From Bacteroidota bacterium (lineage in GTDB: Bacteria > Bacteroidota > Bacteroidia > Bacteroidales > B18-G4): a DNA stretch of 7,477 bases. The notes under the pieces are model-generated. The model was not told the DNA's origin. It made no database searches and saw only the letters and a program-made list of their open reading frames with translations. The stretch is taken from the NCBI GenBank assembly GCA_030635045.1, contig DAOVZP010000069.1, positions 1-7,477 of the forward strand, given 5' to 3'. Made by a program: the position numbers and the translations under genes. This document shows, one piece after another, positions 1 through 6,376 of the stretch. How positions within the stretch are numbered: the stretch's first letter is position 1; every line of letters starts with the position of its first letter.

Positions 1-1
1 A

Positions 2-259
2 AGCGTGAAATCAGAAAGGTTGCAGGAGATTATTGATCTGCAGCAACAGCTGTCGCATGCCAGCAACAAAAGGGATATCGGAAAAACTTTCGAGGTTCTG
101 GCAGAAGGCTTCTCAAAGAAATCAGCTGATTTTCTTATGGGCAGGAACAGCCAGAATAAAGTACTTGTCTTCCCGAAAGGAAACTACCAAAAAGGAGATT
201 ACGTCCAGGTTAAGGTTACAGATTGCACTCCCGCAACCCTGATCGGAATAACCATATAG
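2..259 (+). CDS. miaB: tRNA-2-methylthio-N6-dimethylallyladenosine synthase MiaB, C-terminal end (5' partial)
   Basis: This is the last 85 codons of a gene that begins before the window; the frame is already open at base 2, so the GTG at 5 is probably an internal valine and not a start. MiaB is a radical-SAM enzyme that adds a methylthio group to i6A37 of tRNAs. Only the tail is present: the 'RLQEIIDLQQQLS' helix that follows the radical-SAM domain, then the TRAM RNA-binding domain (from about 'GKTFEVLAEGFSKKS', through 'LMGRNSQNKVLVFP', to the end '...TLIGITI'). The GRN-x-x-NKVxVFP segment is typical of MiaB rather than of the related RimO or MtaB. The catalytic cysteines lie outside the window and cannot be checked. 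The gene stops with TAG 15 bp before the stop of the convergent pyrophosphatase gene, with no visible hairpin between them. Confidence 0.93.
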   Translation, partial: SVKSERLQEIIDLQQQLSHASNKRDIGKTFEVLAEGFSKKSADFLMGRNSQNKVLVFPKGNYQKGDYVQVKVTDCTPATLIGITI

Positions 260-274
260 CCATTTAACCAATAA

Positions 275-946
275 TTAAACATTCGACAATGCAGTCTCCA
301 GTCTTTCAAAGCGCTCACTATAATCCTCCATCGAAAGCCGAATGATCTCATGGGCATCTTCCACCCCAAAGGTATGGGTGATCTCCACGTCCCTTTCTTT
401 TCCGGGAATGTCCTTGTATGTCAGGAAGTAATGTTTCAGCCTGTCGATGACGAGCTCCGGGCAGTCGGAAATATTTTTGTAATTGCCATATACCGCATCA
501 TTGTTCAGCACCGCAATGATCTTATCGTCTGATTCATTGCCGTCGAGCATACGGAAACCGCCGATCGGCCTCGCCCTCACCAGGATATCACCATGGACGA
601 TCTCTTTTTCGGTAAGGATACAAATATCAATGGGGTCGTTGTCGCCGGCAATGTTCTTTTTCCCTGTCATTTTCATACAAAAGTCAGCTACTCTTTGCCC
701 GCTGAATGTTTGGGGAATAAAACCATAAAGGGCAGGGATGACATTGGAGTATTTTTGCGGACGATCCAGGCGCAGATAACCTGAGACCTTGTCTACTTCG
801 TATTTAACCGTATCGGTCGACACCATTTCGATAAAAGAGATAATCACCTCTGGGGCTTCCTCGCCGATATCCACACCATGCCAGGGGTGGGATTTATACC
901 TGAGACCCATCAGTCGGCCGATAGGATCCATGAGCTTATTTACCAT
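275..946 (-). CDS. ppa: Soluble inorganic pyrophosphatase, family I
   Basis: A 223-residue cytoplasmic enzyme that hydrolyses pyrophosphate to two phosphates and so drives PPi-releasing reactions such as tRNA charging, nucleotide polymerisation and sulfate adenylation. The family I signature D-x-D-P-x-D is present as DNDPIDI, with metal ligands D102, D104 and D107. A second acidic segment 'MLDGNESDDKIIAV' aligns with the E. coli region containing D97, D102 and K104 (here D135, D140, K142). The substrate-binding stretch 'KYEVDK..GYLRLDRP' (48-63) and 'YGFIP' (74-78) are also there. The protein is longer than E. coli Ppa (about 175 aa), with an N-terminal extension containing 'HPWHG', a pattern I associate with Bacteroidota pyrophosphatases. 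The ATG at 946 is taken as the start because it lies about 17 nt downstream of the predicted transcription start; an in-frame ATG at 931 is a possible alternative. It is transcribed divergently from the exopolysaccharide genes. Confidence 0.95.
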   Translation of the reverse strand: MVNKLMDPIGRLMGLRYKSHPWHGVDIGEEAPEVIISFIEMVSTDTVKYEVDKVSGYLRLDRPQKYSNVIPALYGFIPQTFSGQRVADFCMKMTGKKNIAGDNDPIDICILTEKEIVHGDILVRARPIGGFRMLDGNESDDKIIAVLNNDAVYGNYKNISDCPELVIDRLKHYFLTYKDIPGKERDVEITHTFGVEDAHEIIRLSMEDYSERFERLETALSNV

Positions 947-969
947 AGGTGGAAGGGTTTTGGTTGCTG

Positions 970-977
970 CAAAGGTA
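970..977 (-). promoter_or_regulatory. Putative -7 element of the ppa promoter (Bacteroidota type)
   Basis: On the minus strand this reads TACCTTTG, an exact fit to the Bacteroidota -7 consensus TAnnTTTG recognised by the primary sigma factor of that phylum. It lies 23 bp upstream of the ATG at 946, which would give a leader of roughly 17 nt. No clear -33 TTG/TTTG is visible; the position where it would lie is occupied by the 9-bp tandem repeat. Prediction from the motif only. Confidence 0.6.
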
Positions 978-985
978 GTTAAATA

Positions 986-1027
986 AGTACTTAGAGTACT
1001 TGGAGTATTTGAAGTACTTGGAGTTGG
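986..1027. repeat. Short tandem repeat, 9-bp period, palindromic core AGTACT
   Basis: Four consecutive 9-mers in register: AGTACTTAG (986), AGTACTTGG (995), AGTATTTGA (1004), AGTACTTGG (1013), then a partial AGTTGG (1022-1027). The AGT phase continues weakly outward to 977 (AGTTAAATA) and through 1030, suggesting decayed flanking copies. The core AGTACT is its own reverse complement, so each unit reads the same on both strands. The array sits in the divergent intergenic region between ppa and the polysaccharide export operon, directly upstream of the ppa -7 element. Its function is unknown: it may be an operator array, a structural element, or a neutral minisatellite. Confidence 0.85.
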
Positions 1028-1122
1028 TCTGGTTAACAGTCAACTGATTACCGAGAACATTATTTACAAATTACCGTATAAGCAATTCTAATATATTAAA
1101 CGTTTATCAAACCCTCTGTTAG

Positions 1123-1149
1123 TGCATGCTTTACCAAAATTAGCATACA
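1123..1149. promoter_or_regulatory. Imperfect inverted repeat overlapping the export-operon promoter (candidate operator)
   Basis: TGCATGCT (1123-1130) and AGCATACA (1142-1149) are inverted copies matching at 7 of 8 positions, separated by 11 bp; arm centres are 19 bp apart, close to two helical turns. The right arm overlaps the first bases of the predicted -7 element at 1146, and the left arm lies in the -33 region, so a dimeric repressor bound here would occlude RNA polymerase. No regulator gene is in the window, and short inverted repeats occur by chance in AT-rich DNA. Confidence 0.3.
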
Positions 1150-1153
1150 TTTG
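1146..1153 (+). promoter_or_regulatory. Putative -7 element of the OPX-wzc operon promoter
   Basis: TACATTTG matches TAnnTTTG exactly and is followed by C, as is common for this promoter class. It is 31 bp upstream of the ATG at 1185, implying a leader of about 25 nt. The -33 region (around 1117-1124, TGTTAGTG) fits only weakly. There is no second candidate between the two genes of the operon, so this is the likely common promoter. Confidence 0.6.
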
Positions 1154-1184
1154 CAGGGCTTAAGGTAAACGCAAGAAATAACCG

Positions 1185-1955
1185 ATGAGAAGAAATAATT
1201 ACCTACTACTCCTCTTGTTTGCCGGACTGTTTTTGGCTTCCTGTGTACCCCAGAAGAAGATCATTTATCTGCAGGACTTGCCAGATGATGACACAACAAC
1301 AACCTTTGTCAATGAACGTTCGCTGAGCTACAAAGTGCAGCCGGGGGATAACCTTTACATCAAGATCAACAGTCTGGAAGAGAAATCCACCGCATATTTC
1401 AATGAAGTCAGTGGTTCCGGTTCAAGCCAGGGGGGATCAAGTTTATACCTGAACAGCTACCTGGTAAACGACACCGGGTACTTTCATTTTCCGTCGCTGG
1501 GATATATTTATGTTAAAGACCAGACAGCAGAAGAGATACAGCTGAAGCTGGAGAAACGACTTACTGAATATCTTGTGAACCCGGTGGTGATCGTGCGGCT
1601 GGCAAGTTTCAGGATAACCTTGCTCGGAGAATTCAAGAACCCGGGGAAATATGATGTTTACCAGAGTAATATCAACATTTTTGAAGCCGTTTCCCTGGGG
1701 GGCGACATGACGGATTTTGCCAAGCGCGACAAAATTGCCATCATCAGGCAAACGAGTAACGGATCAGAACTTATCCGGATAAACCTGAATGACAAGCGGA
1801 TCCTCGAATCCGATTATTATTTTCTGCTTCCCAACGACATTGTCTATGCGGAGCCGGTCAAGGCCAAGCAGTTTGTTTCCACCAACTTCCCCTATGGACT
1901 GGTGTTTTCTGTCCTGTCGACTGTATTGTTGTTATATGTATTCTTTACAAACTAA
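1185..1955 (+). CDS. Outer-membrane polysaccharide export lipoprotein (OPX / Wza-like)
   Basis: A 256-residue periplasm-facing lipoprotein expected to form the outer-membrane part of an exopolysaccharide or capsule export channel with the Wzc-like protein encoded next. Residues 1-20 are a lipoprotein signal (MRRNN, a run of leucines, lipobox LASC with C20 as the lipidated residue). The residues after the cysteine (VPQKK) are not acidic, so they do not resemble the Bacteroidota surface-lipoprotein export signal, which suggests the inner leaflet of the outer membrane. A polysaccharide export domain follows (about 45-137, with PGD at 53-55), then one SLBB domain (about 142-225, 'LLGEFKNPGKYDVY', 'SLGGDMTDFAKRDKIAIIR'). 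The last 22 residues are a hydrophobic segment that could be membrane-inserted; Wza instead has extra domains before its C-terminal amphipathic helix. It is followed after 9 bp by the wzc-like gene, so the two are probably co-transcribed. Confidence 0.92.
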   Translation: MRRNNYLLLLLFAGLFLASCVPQKKIIYLQDLPDDDTTTTFVNERSLSYKVQPGDNLYIKINSLEEKSTAYFNEVSGSGSSQGGSSLYLNSYLVNDTGYFHFPSLGYIYVKDQTAEEIQLKLEKRLTEYLVNPVVIVRLASFRITLLGEFKNPGKYDVYQSNINIFEAVSLGGDMTDFAKRDKIAIIRQTSNGSELIRINLNDKRILESDYYFLLPNDIVYAEPVKAKQFVSTNFPYGLVFSVLSTVLLLYVFFTN

Positions 1956-1964
1956 GCAGACTAA

Positions 1965-4412
1965 ATGAGCGAACAGGAAAACATATATAACCCTGATCAA
2001 AGAGAGGAATCGGTTGATTATAAAGCCATCTTCCTGAAGTTTTTCAGGTACTGGTATTTCTTTGTACTGTCAGTTATCATCGCTCTTACCATTGCATACT
2101 TTTTCAATAAGTATGCTACTCCGGTATACGAAATATCATCAAGGATGCTTGTCAAGGATCCTCAAAAGGTAGACCCCCAGACCATGATTGGAATGGGCAC
2201 TTATGGGAGGGCCCAGAATAACATTCAGAACGAGATGGTTGTTTTGCAATCATATACCGTCGTAAACCGTACAATCAAGAAGCTTGATTTTTACATTTCT
2301 TATTATGCCGAAGAGAGTTTTAAAACTACAGAGTTGTATAAGAATAGCCCGATCCAGGTCATCTTCGACTCTTTGGTTCCCCAGCCCATAGGCCTTAATT
2401 TTTATTTAAACCCAGTAGGCGACAATGCCTTTGAACTCTCTGTAGCGGGAGAAAACATCATATATTATAACTATACAGCGCATAATGTGGTGCCGGACAT
2501 GTCACTGCCTTTGCTGGATTATAACGAAACCCATCGTTTCGGGGAGAAGATCGAAACACCGTATTTCTCTTTTACTGTTATCAAAACACTCTTGTACGAC
2601 CCTGACAATAACGAGAGGAATGATTACAGGTTCCTGTTCAACAATATCGATTACGTGACCAGGTTTTATCGTAATGTAAGAGTTGAGCCTATTGCCCAGA
2701 ATTCTTCTATCATTAGTCTGGCGCTGCGTGGTACCAACATCAATAAAATGGTTGATTTCCTTAATATGTTGATGAAGGAATATCTCATCATTGAGTTGGA
2801 AGACAAAAATAAGACCTCAGAAAATACCATTGCTTTCATCGACCATGAACTGGAAATTCTGGAAGACTCCCTGAATAGCTCGGAAGCCAAACTTCGAAAA
2901 TTCATGACCGACAATAAGGTAATGAACCTTGAAACACAGACCGATTTTTATTTTAGCAATTTATATGAGCTTCAGAACGAAAAAGCTGCCTTGCTGGTAA
3001 AATCAAAGTATTACGACCATCTGAAAGAGTATGTTGTCCGTGATAAGGATGATATGCTGATACCTCCTACAATGGGTGTGGAGGATAATGTCATCAATGG
3101 GCAGATCCAAAATCTTTTAACCCTGTATGCAGAAAGGGTTGAGCTTTTGTCAACATCCACTGACAAAAATCCGTATTTAAAAGGATTAAATGAAAAAATA
3201 GAACTTGCCAAGCGAACTCTTCTGGTAAGCATTAACAATATCATTAGTACTTCCGACCTCACTATTAAATCCATTGATGACCGGATAGACGCACTTTATG
3301 AAAAGATAGGTGAACTTCCCGACCTCGACCGCGAATTTTTCAATATCAACAGGCAATTTGGGATCAATAACTCCCTGTATACCTTTTTGCTTCAGAAGCG
3401 ATCAGAGGCACAGATATCGCTGGCTTCCTCATTCGCCGATTCAGAGGTGATCGACCTTGCCATGAACATAGGGCAAAGCCCGGTAGCACCCAAGAAGAGC
3501 TTCAATTACATGATCGCCCTGTTTTTCGGCTTTATCATTCCCTTCCTCTTCATTTTCCTGAGGGATTATCTTAGCGATAAGATCATCGACAAAAAGGATG
3601 TTGAAAAACTAACAAAGTATCCTATCATCGGCCATATTTTGCACAGCACAAAATTGACAAACCTGGTAGTTGCAGGTTCTCCGAAATCTTCGATAGCAGA
3701 ATCTTTCCGGTCAATCCGGACCAACCTTCATTTTATGGCAAAGGGCAAGGAAAAGCAAGTAATCCTGATCACCTCTGATATGGTCAGTGCTGGCAAAACC
3801 TTTGTTTCCATAAACCTTGCGGGTATTTTTGCCATGTATGGCAAGAAAACACTCTTAATAGGTATGGACCTTCGTAAGCCGAAGATCTACCAGGATTTTG
3901 GTTTGACAAATACAGTCGGGATCAGCTCTTTTCTTGTAAATAAAAATTCACTGGAAGAGATCATCCAGCATTCTTCCTTTGAGAACCTGGACGTGATCAT
4001 GGCCGGACCTGTACCACCCAATCCCTCTGAGCTGATCGCCTCAGAAAAAACTGATGAACTGTTCAACAGGCTGAAAGAAATTTATGACTATATCATCATT
4101 GATACTCCACCTCTGGGACTGGTCACTGACGCCTTCCTCCTGATGAAGTATACCGACAACAACCTCTTCGTTGTGCGCCAGGGATTTACAAACAAAAAGG
4201 TGTTTGCATCTATTATCGGTGATATTGAAAAACGGGAACTCCCACGTATCAGCATCCTTATCAATGATGTGAAACTGAGCAAATCATCATACGGCTACGG
4301 CTATGGTTACGGCTATGGCTACGGTTATGGTTACGGCTATGGCTATGGCTACTACACCGACGACAAGGATATGGAAAAGCCGGGGATGGTTAAGCGGATC
4401 CTTAAGGGGTAG
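1965..4412 (+). CDS. Wzz/Wzc-type exopolysaccharide copolymerase with C-terminal BY-kinase domain
   Basis: An 815-residue inner-membrane protein expected to control polymer length and export by cycles of tyrosine autophosphorylation, partnering the upstream OPX lipoprotein. The Wzz domain begins with TM1 (about 29-48). A large periplasmic region includes a probable coiled coil (about 280-330 and beyond), and the Pro-rich 'SPVAPKKS' leads into TM2 (about 514-534). The cytoplasmic kinase follows: the oligomerisation motif E579-x2-R582-x2-R585, a Walker A segment TSDMVSAGKT (603-612; G610, K611, T612), Walker A' LLIGMDLRKP (630-639; D635), Walker B IIIDTPP (710-716; D713), and a tyrosine-rich tail of ten Tyr-Gly pairs plus YY (776-797), ending in a basic stretch. 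Walker A lacks the usual P-G-E before GK(T/S), and the first Asp of Walker A' is Gly633. The second difference may be typical of Bacteroidota BY-kinases. The length is normal for Wzc-like fusions. No cognate phosphatase or glycosyltransferase gene is in the window. Confidence 0.93.
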   Translation: MSEQENIYNPDQREESVDYKAIFLKFFRYWYFFVLSVIIALTIAYFFNKYATPVYEISSRMLVKDPQKVDPQTMIGMGTYGRAQNNIQNEMVVLQSYTVVNRTIKKLDFYISYYAEESFKTTELYKNSPIQVIFDSLVPQPIGLNFYLNPVGDNAFELSVAGENIIYYNYTAHNVVPDMSLPLLDYNETHRFGEKIETPYFSFTVIKTLLYDPDNNERNDYRFLFNNIDYVTRFYRNVRVEPIAQNSSIISLALRGTNINKMVDFLNMLMKEYLIIELEDKNKTSENTIAFIDHELEILEDSLNSSEAKLRKFMTDNKVMNLETQTDFYFSNLYELQNEKAALLVKSKYYDHLKEYVVRDKDDMLIPPTMGVEDNVINGQIQNLLTLYAERVELLSTSTDKNPYLKGLNEKIELAKRTLLVSINNIISTSDLTIKSIDDRIDALYEKIGELPDLDREFFNINRQFGINNSLYTFLLQKRSEAQISLASSFADSEVIDLAMNIGQSPVAPKKSFNYMIALFFGFIIPFLFIFLRDYLSDKIIDKKDVEKLTKYPIIGHILHSTKLTNLVVAGSPKSSIAESFRSIRTNLHFMAKGKEKQVILITSDMVSAGKTFVSINLAGIFAMYGKKTLLIGMDLRKPKIYQDFGLTNTVGISSFLVNKNSLEEIIQHSSFENLDVIMAGPVPPNPSELIASEKTDELFNRLKEIYDYIIIDTPPLGLVTDAFLLMKYTDNNLFVVRQGFTNKKVFASIIGDIEKRELPRISILINDVKLSKSSYGYGYGYGYGYGYGYGYGYGYYTDDKDMEKPGMVKRILKG
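4290..4355 (+). repeat. In-frame 6-bp repeat encoding the (Tyr-Gly)10-Tyr-Tyr kinase tail
   Basis: Ten consecutive TAY-GGY hexamers followed by TACTAC encode residues 776-797 of the kinase: 12 tyrosines and 10 glycines. Both codons vary only at the third base (TAC/TAT, GGC/GGT), so it is a degenerate microsatellite. C-terminal tyrosine clusters are the autophosphorylation sites of BY-kinases, so this is the probable phosphoacceptor segment. Gain or loss of one 6-bp unit would add or remove a Tyr-Gly pair without a frameshift. Confidence 0.9.
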
Positions 4413-4427
4413 GCATTGTCCATTCTG

Positions 4428-4448
4428 CATGTACCATGTACCATGTGC
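4428..4448. repeat. Short tandem repeat, 7-bp period (CATGTAC x3)
   Basis: CATGTAC (4428), CATGTAC (4435) and CATGTGC (4442) lie head to tail in the 80-bp gap between the convergent kinase and permease genes. The unit contains the overlapping palindromes CATG and GTAC. No stable hairpin followed by a T-run was found here, so it is not an obvious terminator. Function unknown. Confidence 0.7.
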
Positions 4449-4461
4449 TCTTTGCCCCAAA

Positions 4462-4493
4462 GTCACCAGGTCACACAGTCACAAAGTCCCCCC
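4462..4493. repeat. Degenerate tandem repeat, 8-bp period (GTCACAAA-like)
   Basis: GTCACCAG (4462), GTCACACA (4470), GTCACAAA (4478) and a decayed GTCCCCCC (4486) are in exact 8-bp register. The invariant part is GTCAC in the first three units. The array ends at the stop codon of the minus-strand permease (TAG at 4495-4493). With the neighbouring 7-bp repeat it fills most of the convergent intergenic gap. Function unknown; neither array resembles a CRISPR. Confidence 0.6.
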
Positions 4494-6277
4494 TAAGCCA
4501 GGTAATAGAAATACAAAATACTCACCGCTGTGATCATATACAATATCGTAAGCGGCAGCCCGATCTTCATGAAATCTTTAAAAGTATAGCCTCCGGGGCC
4601 ATATACCATCAGGTTGGTCTGGTAACCAATAGGAGTGATGAAATTTGCCGCTCCGGCAAATGCCACGATAAGGATAAATGGGGTGGGATCGGCGAGCCCC
4701 AGGTCCTGGGCTACGGTTATGGAGATCGGGAAGATCAAGGCCACTGCAGCTTTATTGGTAATGTACGATGCAAGCAGATTGGTGATTACGAAGATGCCGG
4801 TGAGCAGGCCAATAACACCCATTGGCTCCATTGCTGTGATAAAATATTCCGATATTATATGTGCCAGGCCGGTCTTTACCATGGCGATGCCAAGAGCCAG
4901 CGACAGTGCAATGATGATGGCAAGGTTCAGGTCGAGGCTTTTATGTATGTCTTTTGGTGAGGCGATTTTAAGTGCCATCGCAATGATAAGTAAAAAGGAA
5001 AGGCCAATAAACAATGATAGTATACCCAATCCATAAAGCAATATTGCCAGGGCTGTGCCTCCGAGCAAAACGGCTACCTTATACCATTCCAGCTTACGAA
5101 AATCCTTGATCTTGGAGATAAGATAGAAATCAAGGGTTTCAGATGAAAGGCTGTTGAAGTCATCACCAACCAGCAACAGGAGAACATCTCCGGCATTAAG
5201 CCTCACCGAACCGATCTTGCCACTGATCTTTTCGCCGTTTCTATGGATAGCAATAATGGCTGCATCATATTTTCCCCTGAAGTTGGTTTCTTTTACTGTT
5301 TTCGAGATCAGTGTAGAATTATGTGAGATCACTATTTCCAGAACCTCGGTATGTGGTTTTTTCACAAACATGCCAACCTGCGAAAGCTGCAGCCCAGAAT
5401 TAGCATCGATCATCTCTACGATAGTCTGTGTGTCCCCTGCAAAGAGAAGCGTATCTCCATCCAAAATCAATGTTGCCGGTGATACCGGCCTGATCACCTC
5501 CGACCCCCTGATGATCTCAGCCAGAAATAAACCCTTCAGGTTACGAAGGCCTGCCTCAAGAACACTCTTTCCTACAATGTCAGATCCCTTCCTGACAATA
5601 ACCTCCACCATATACTCCCTCGACTTGTTAGAAAAGTCGTCCATGGCATCCTTCCTTACCGGAAGCAGCTTCTCGGCAAAAAAGATCAGGTAGATCATCC
5701 CGATAAATATCATCGGCACCCCCACGATGGAGAAGTCAAACAACCCCAGGGATTTAAATTCGGGAAATACTGTCTGATCTTCAACCAATCCATTCACGAT
5801 AAGGTTGGTAGAAGTCCCTATCAGGGTGGCACAGCCGCCGAGAATGGCCGCATATGACAGTGGGATCAGCAGTTTGGATACGGCAATATTATTTTTTTTG
5901 CCCCAGCGATATAGGTAGGGCATCATAATGGCCACAAGAGGTGTATTGTTGAGAAAAGCAGAGAAACCGCCTACCAGGATACTCATCCGCCACATAAAGC
6001 CTTTGTAAGACCTGGATTTTCTGAACATTTTGTCGAAAAGAATGGCAACCACCGAGGTCTTTCGGATCATATCGCCTATAATCAGCAACAACAGGATAAT
6101 GGCGATTTGCTCATTTGCAAAACCCAGCATGATCTCTTTGGGGGTGAGAATGCCAAACAGCCCTAAAACAATCACCCCCGTGGCAAAGGTAAAGCCCGGC
6201 CCCATGATCCCACGATACAGGGTTACAATGATGAAAAGGAGTACAATAAGGACAAGAATGGTGTCAAAATAGTTCAT
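4493..6277 (-). CDS. SLC13/DASS-family anion permease with two TrkA-C domains, probable sulfate transporter
   Basis: A 594-residue inner-membrane protein, probably importing sulfate (Na+-coupled in this superfamily). Architecture: an N-terminal membrane half (about 1-205), two cytoplasmic RCK_C/TrkA-C domains (about 220-300 and 312-382) and a C-terminal membrane half (about 395-594). The paired family motifs are visible: 'FLNNTP' (108-113) with 'LIGTSTN' (152-158) in the first half, and 'YITNKAAVALIFP' (505-517) with 'TPIGYQTN' (548-555) in the second. These are the inverted-repeat substrate and sodium clamps of the DASS fold. The frame is open to a TTG at 6292, but the ATG at 6277 is chosen because the protein then begins directly at the first membrane helix. 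Sulfate as substrate is inferred from divergence to cysC-cysD only 98 bp away; other divalent or oxyanions remain possible. Confidence 0.88.
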   Translation of the reverse strand: MNYFDTILVLIVLLFIIVTLYRGIMGPGFTFATGVIVLGLFGILTPKEIMLGFANEQIAIILLLLIIGDMIRKTSVVAILFDKMFRKSRSYKGFMWRMSILVGGFSAFLNNTPLVAIMMPYLYRWGKKNNIAVSKLLIPLSYAAILGGCATLIGTSTNLIVNGLVEDQTVFPEFKSLGLFDFSIVGVPMIFIGMIYLIFFAEKLLPVRKDAMDDFSNKSREYMVEVIVRKGSDIVGKSVLEAGLRNLKGLFLAEIIRGSEVIRPVSPATLILDGDTLLFAGDTQTIVEMIDANSGLQLSQVGMFVKKPHTEVLEIVISHNSTLISKTVKETNFRGKYDAAIIAIHRNGEKISGKIGSVRLNAGDVLLLLVGDDFNSLSSETLDFYLISKIKDFRKLEWYKVAVLLGGTALAILLYGLGILSLFIGLSFLLIIAMALKIASPKDIHKSLDLNLAIIIALSLALGIAMVKTGLAHIISEYFITAMEPMGVIGLLTGIFVITNLLASYITNKAAVALIFPISITVAQDLGLADPTPFILIVAFAGAANFITPIGYQTNLMVYGPGGYTFKDFMKIGLPLTILYMITAVSILYFYYLA

Positions 6278-6341
6278 AACCTGGTATTTCAAACTGGCTT
6301 CACAGGGCTTGTACCGGCTTTTATTATTGGGAAGTTTCTAT

Positions 6342-6349
6342 TACTTTTG
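6342..6349 (+). promoter_or_regulatory. Putative -7 element of the cysC-cysD promoter
   Basis: TACTTTTG, followed by C, is an exact TAnnTTTG match 26 bp upstream of the cysC ATG, implying a leader of about 20 nt. The -33 region is weak; a TTG at 6327-6329 is too close to serve. It lies in the 98-bp divergent region shared with the sulfate permease gene. Confidence 0.6.
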
Positions 6350-6368
6350 CAGAAATTTCCAGTGCATA

Positions 6369-6376
6369 CAAATATA
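6369..6376 (-). promoter_or_regulatory. Possible -7 element for the SLC13 permease gene
   Basis: On the minus strand this reads TATATTTG, an exact TAnnTTTG match that would give a leader of about 85 nt before the ATG at 6277. It overlaps the first base of the cysC start codon, so the two divergent promoters would be interleaved and possibly exclusive. The sequence is AT-rich and no good -33 element is seen, so this may be a chance match. Confidence 0.3.

Noticed and set aside
5..7. GTG at 5 as the start of a small 84-residue protein.
   Set aside because: The frame is open upstream to the window edge and the sequence matches the interior of MiaB, so it is an internal codon of a truncated gene.
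1025..1045. A possible inverted repeat around GTTAACAGTCAAC.
   Set aside because: Pairing is limited to three bases on each side, not enough to support a regulatory site.
4428..4493. The repeats in the convergent gap considered as a CRISPR or as a rho-independent terminator.
   Set aside because: The units are 7 and 8 bp with no spacers, and I could find no GC-rich stem followed by a T-run.
4708..4723. A stretch resembling the Tyr-Gly repeat (GGCTACGGTTATGG) on the plus strand inside the permease gene.
   Set aside because: It lies antisense within a well-supported permease coding region and contains only about two hexamer units; chance similarity is the simplest explanation.
4303..4960. Plus-strand open frames covering the Tyr-Gly repeat, the convergent gap and the end of the permease gene.
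   Set aside because: Their sequences are low-complexity readings of the repeat in another frame or antisense to the permease; there is no promoter or family similarity.
6278..6292. TTG start at 6292 giving a five-residue longer permease.
   Set aside because: The ATG at 6277 places the first membrane helix directly at the N-terminus; the extension adds no recognisable sequence and TTG starts are rarer.
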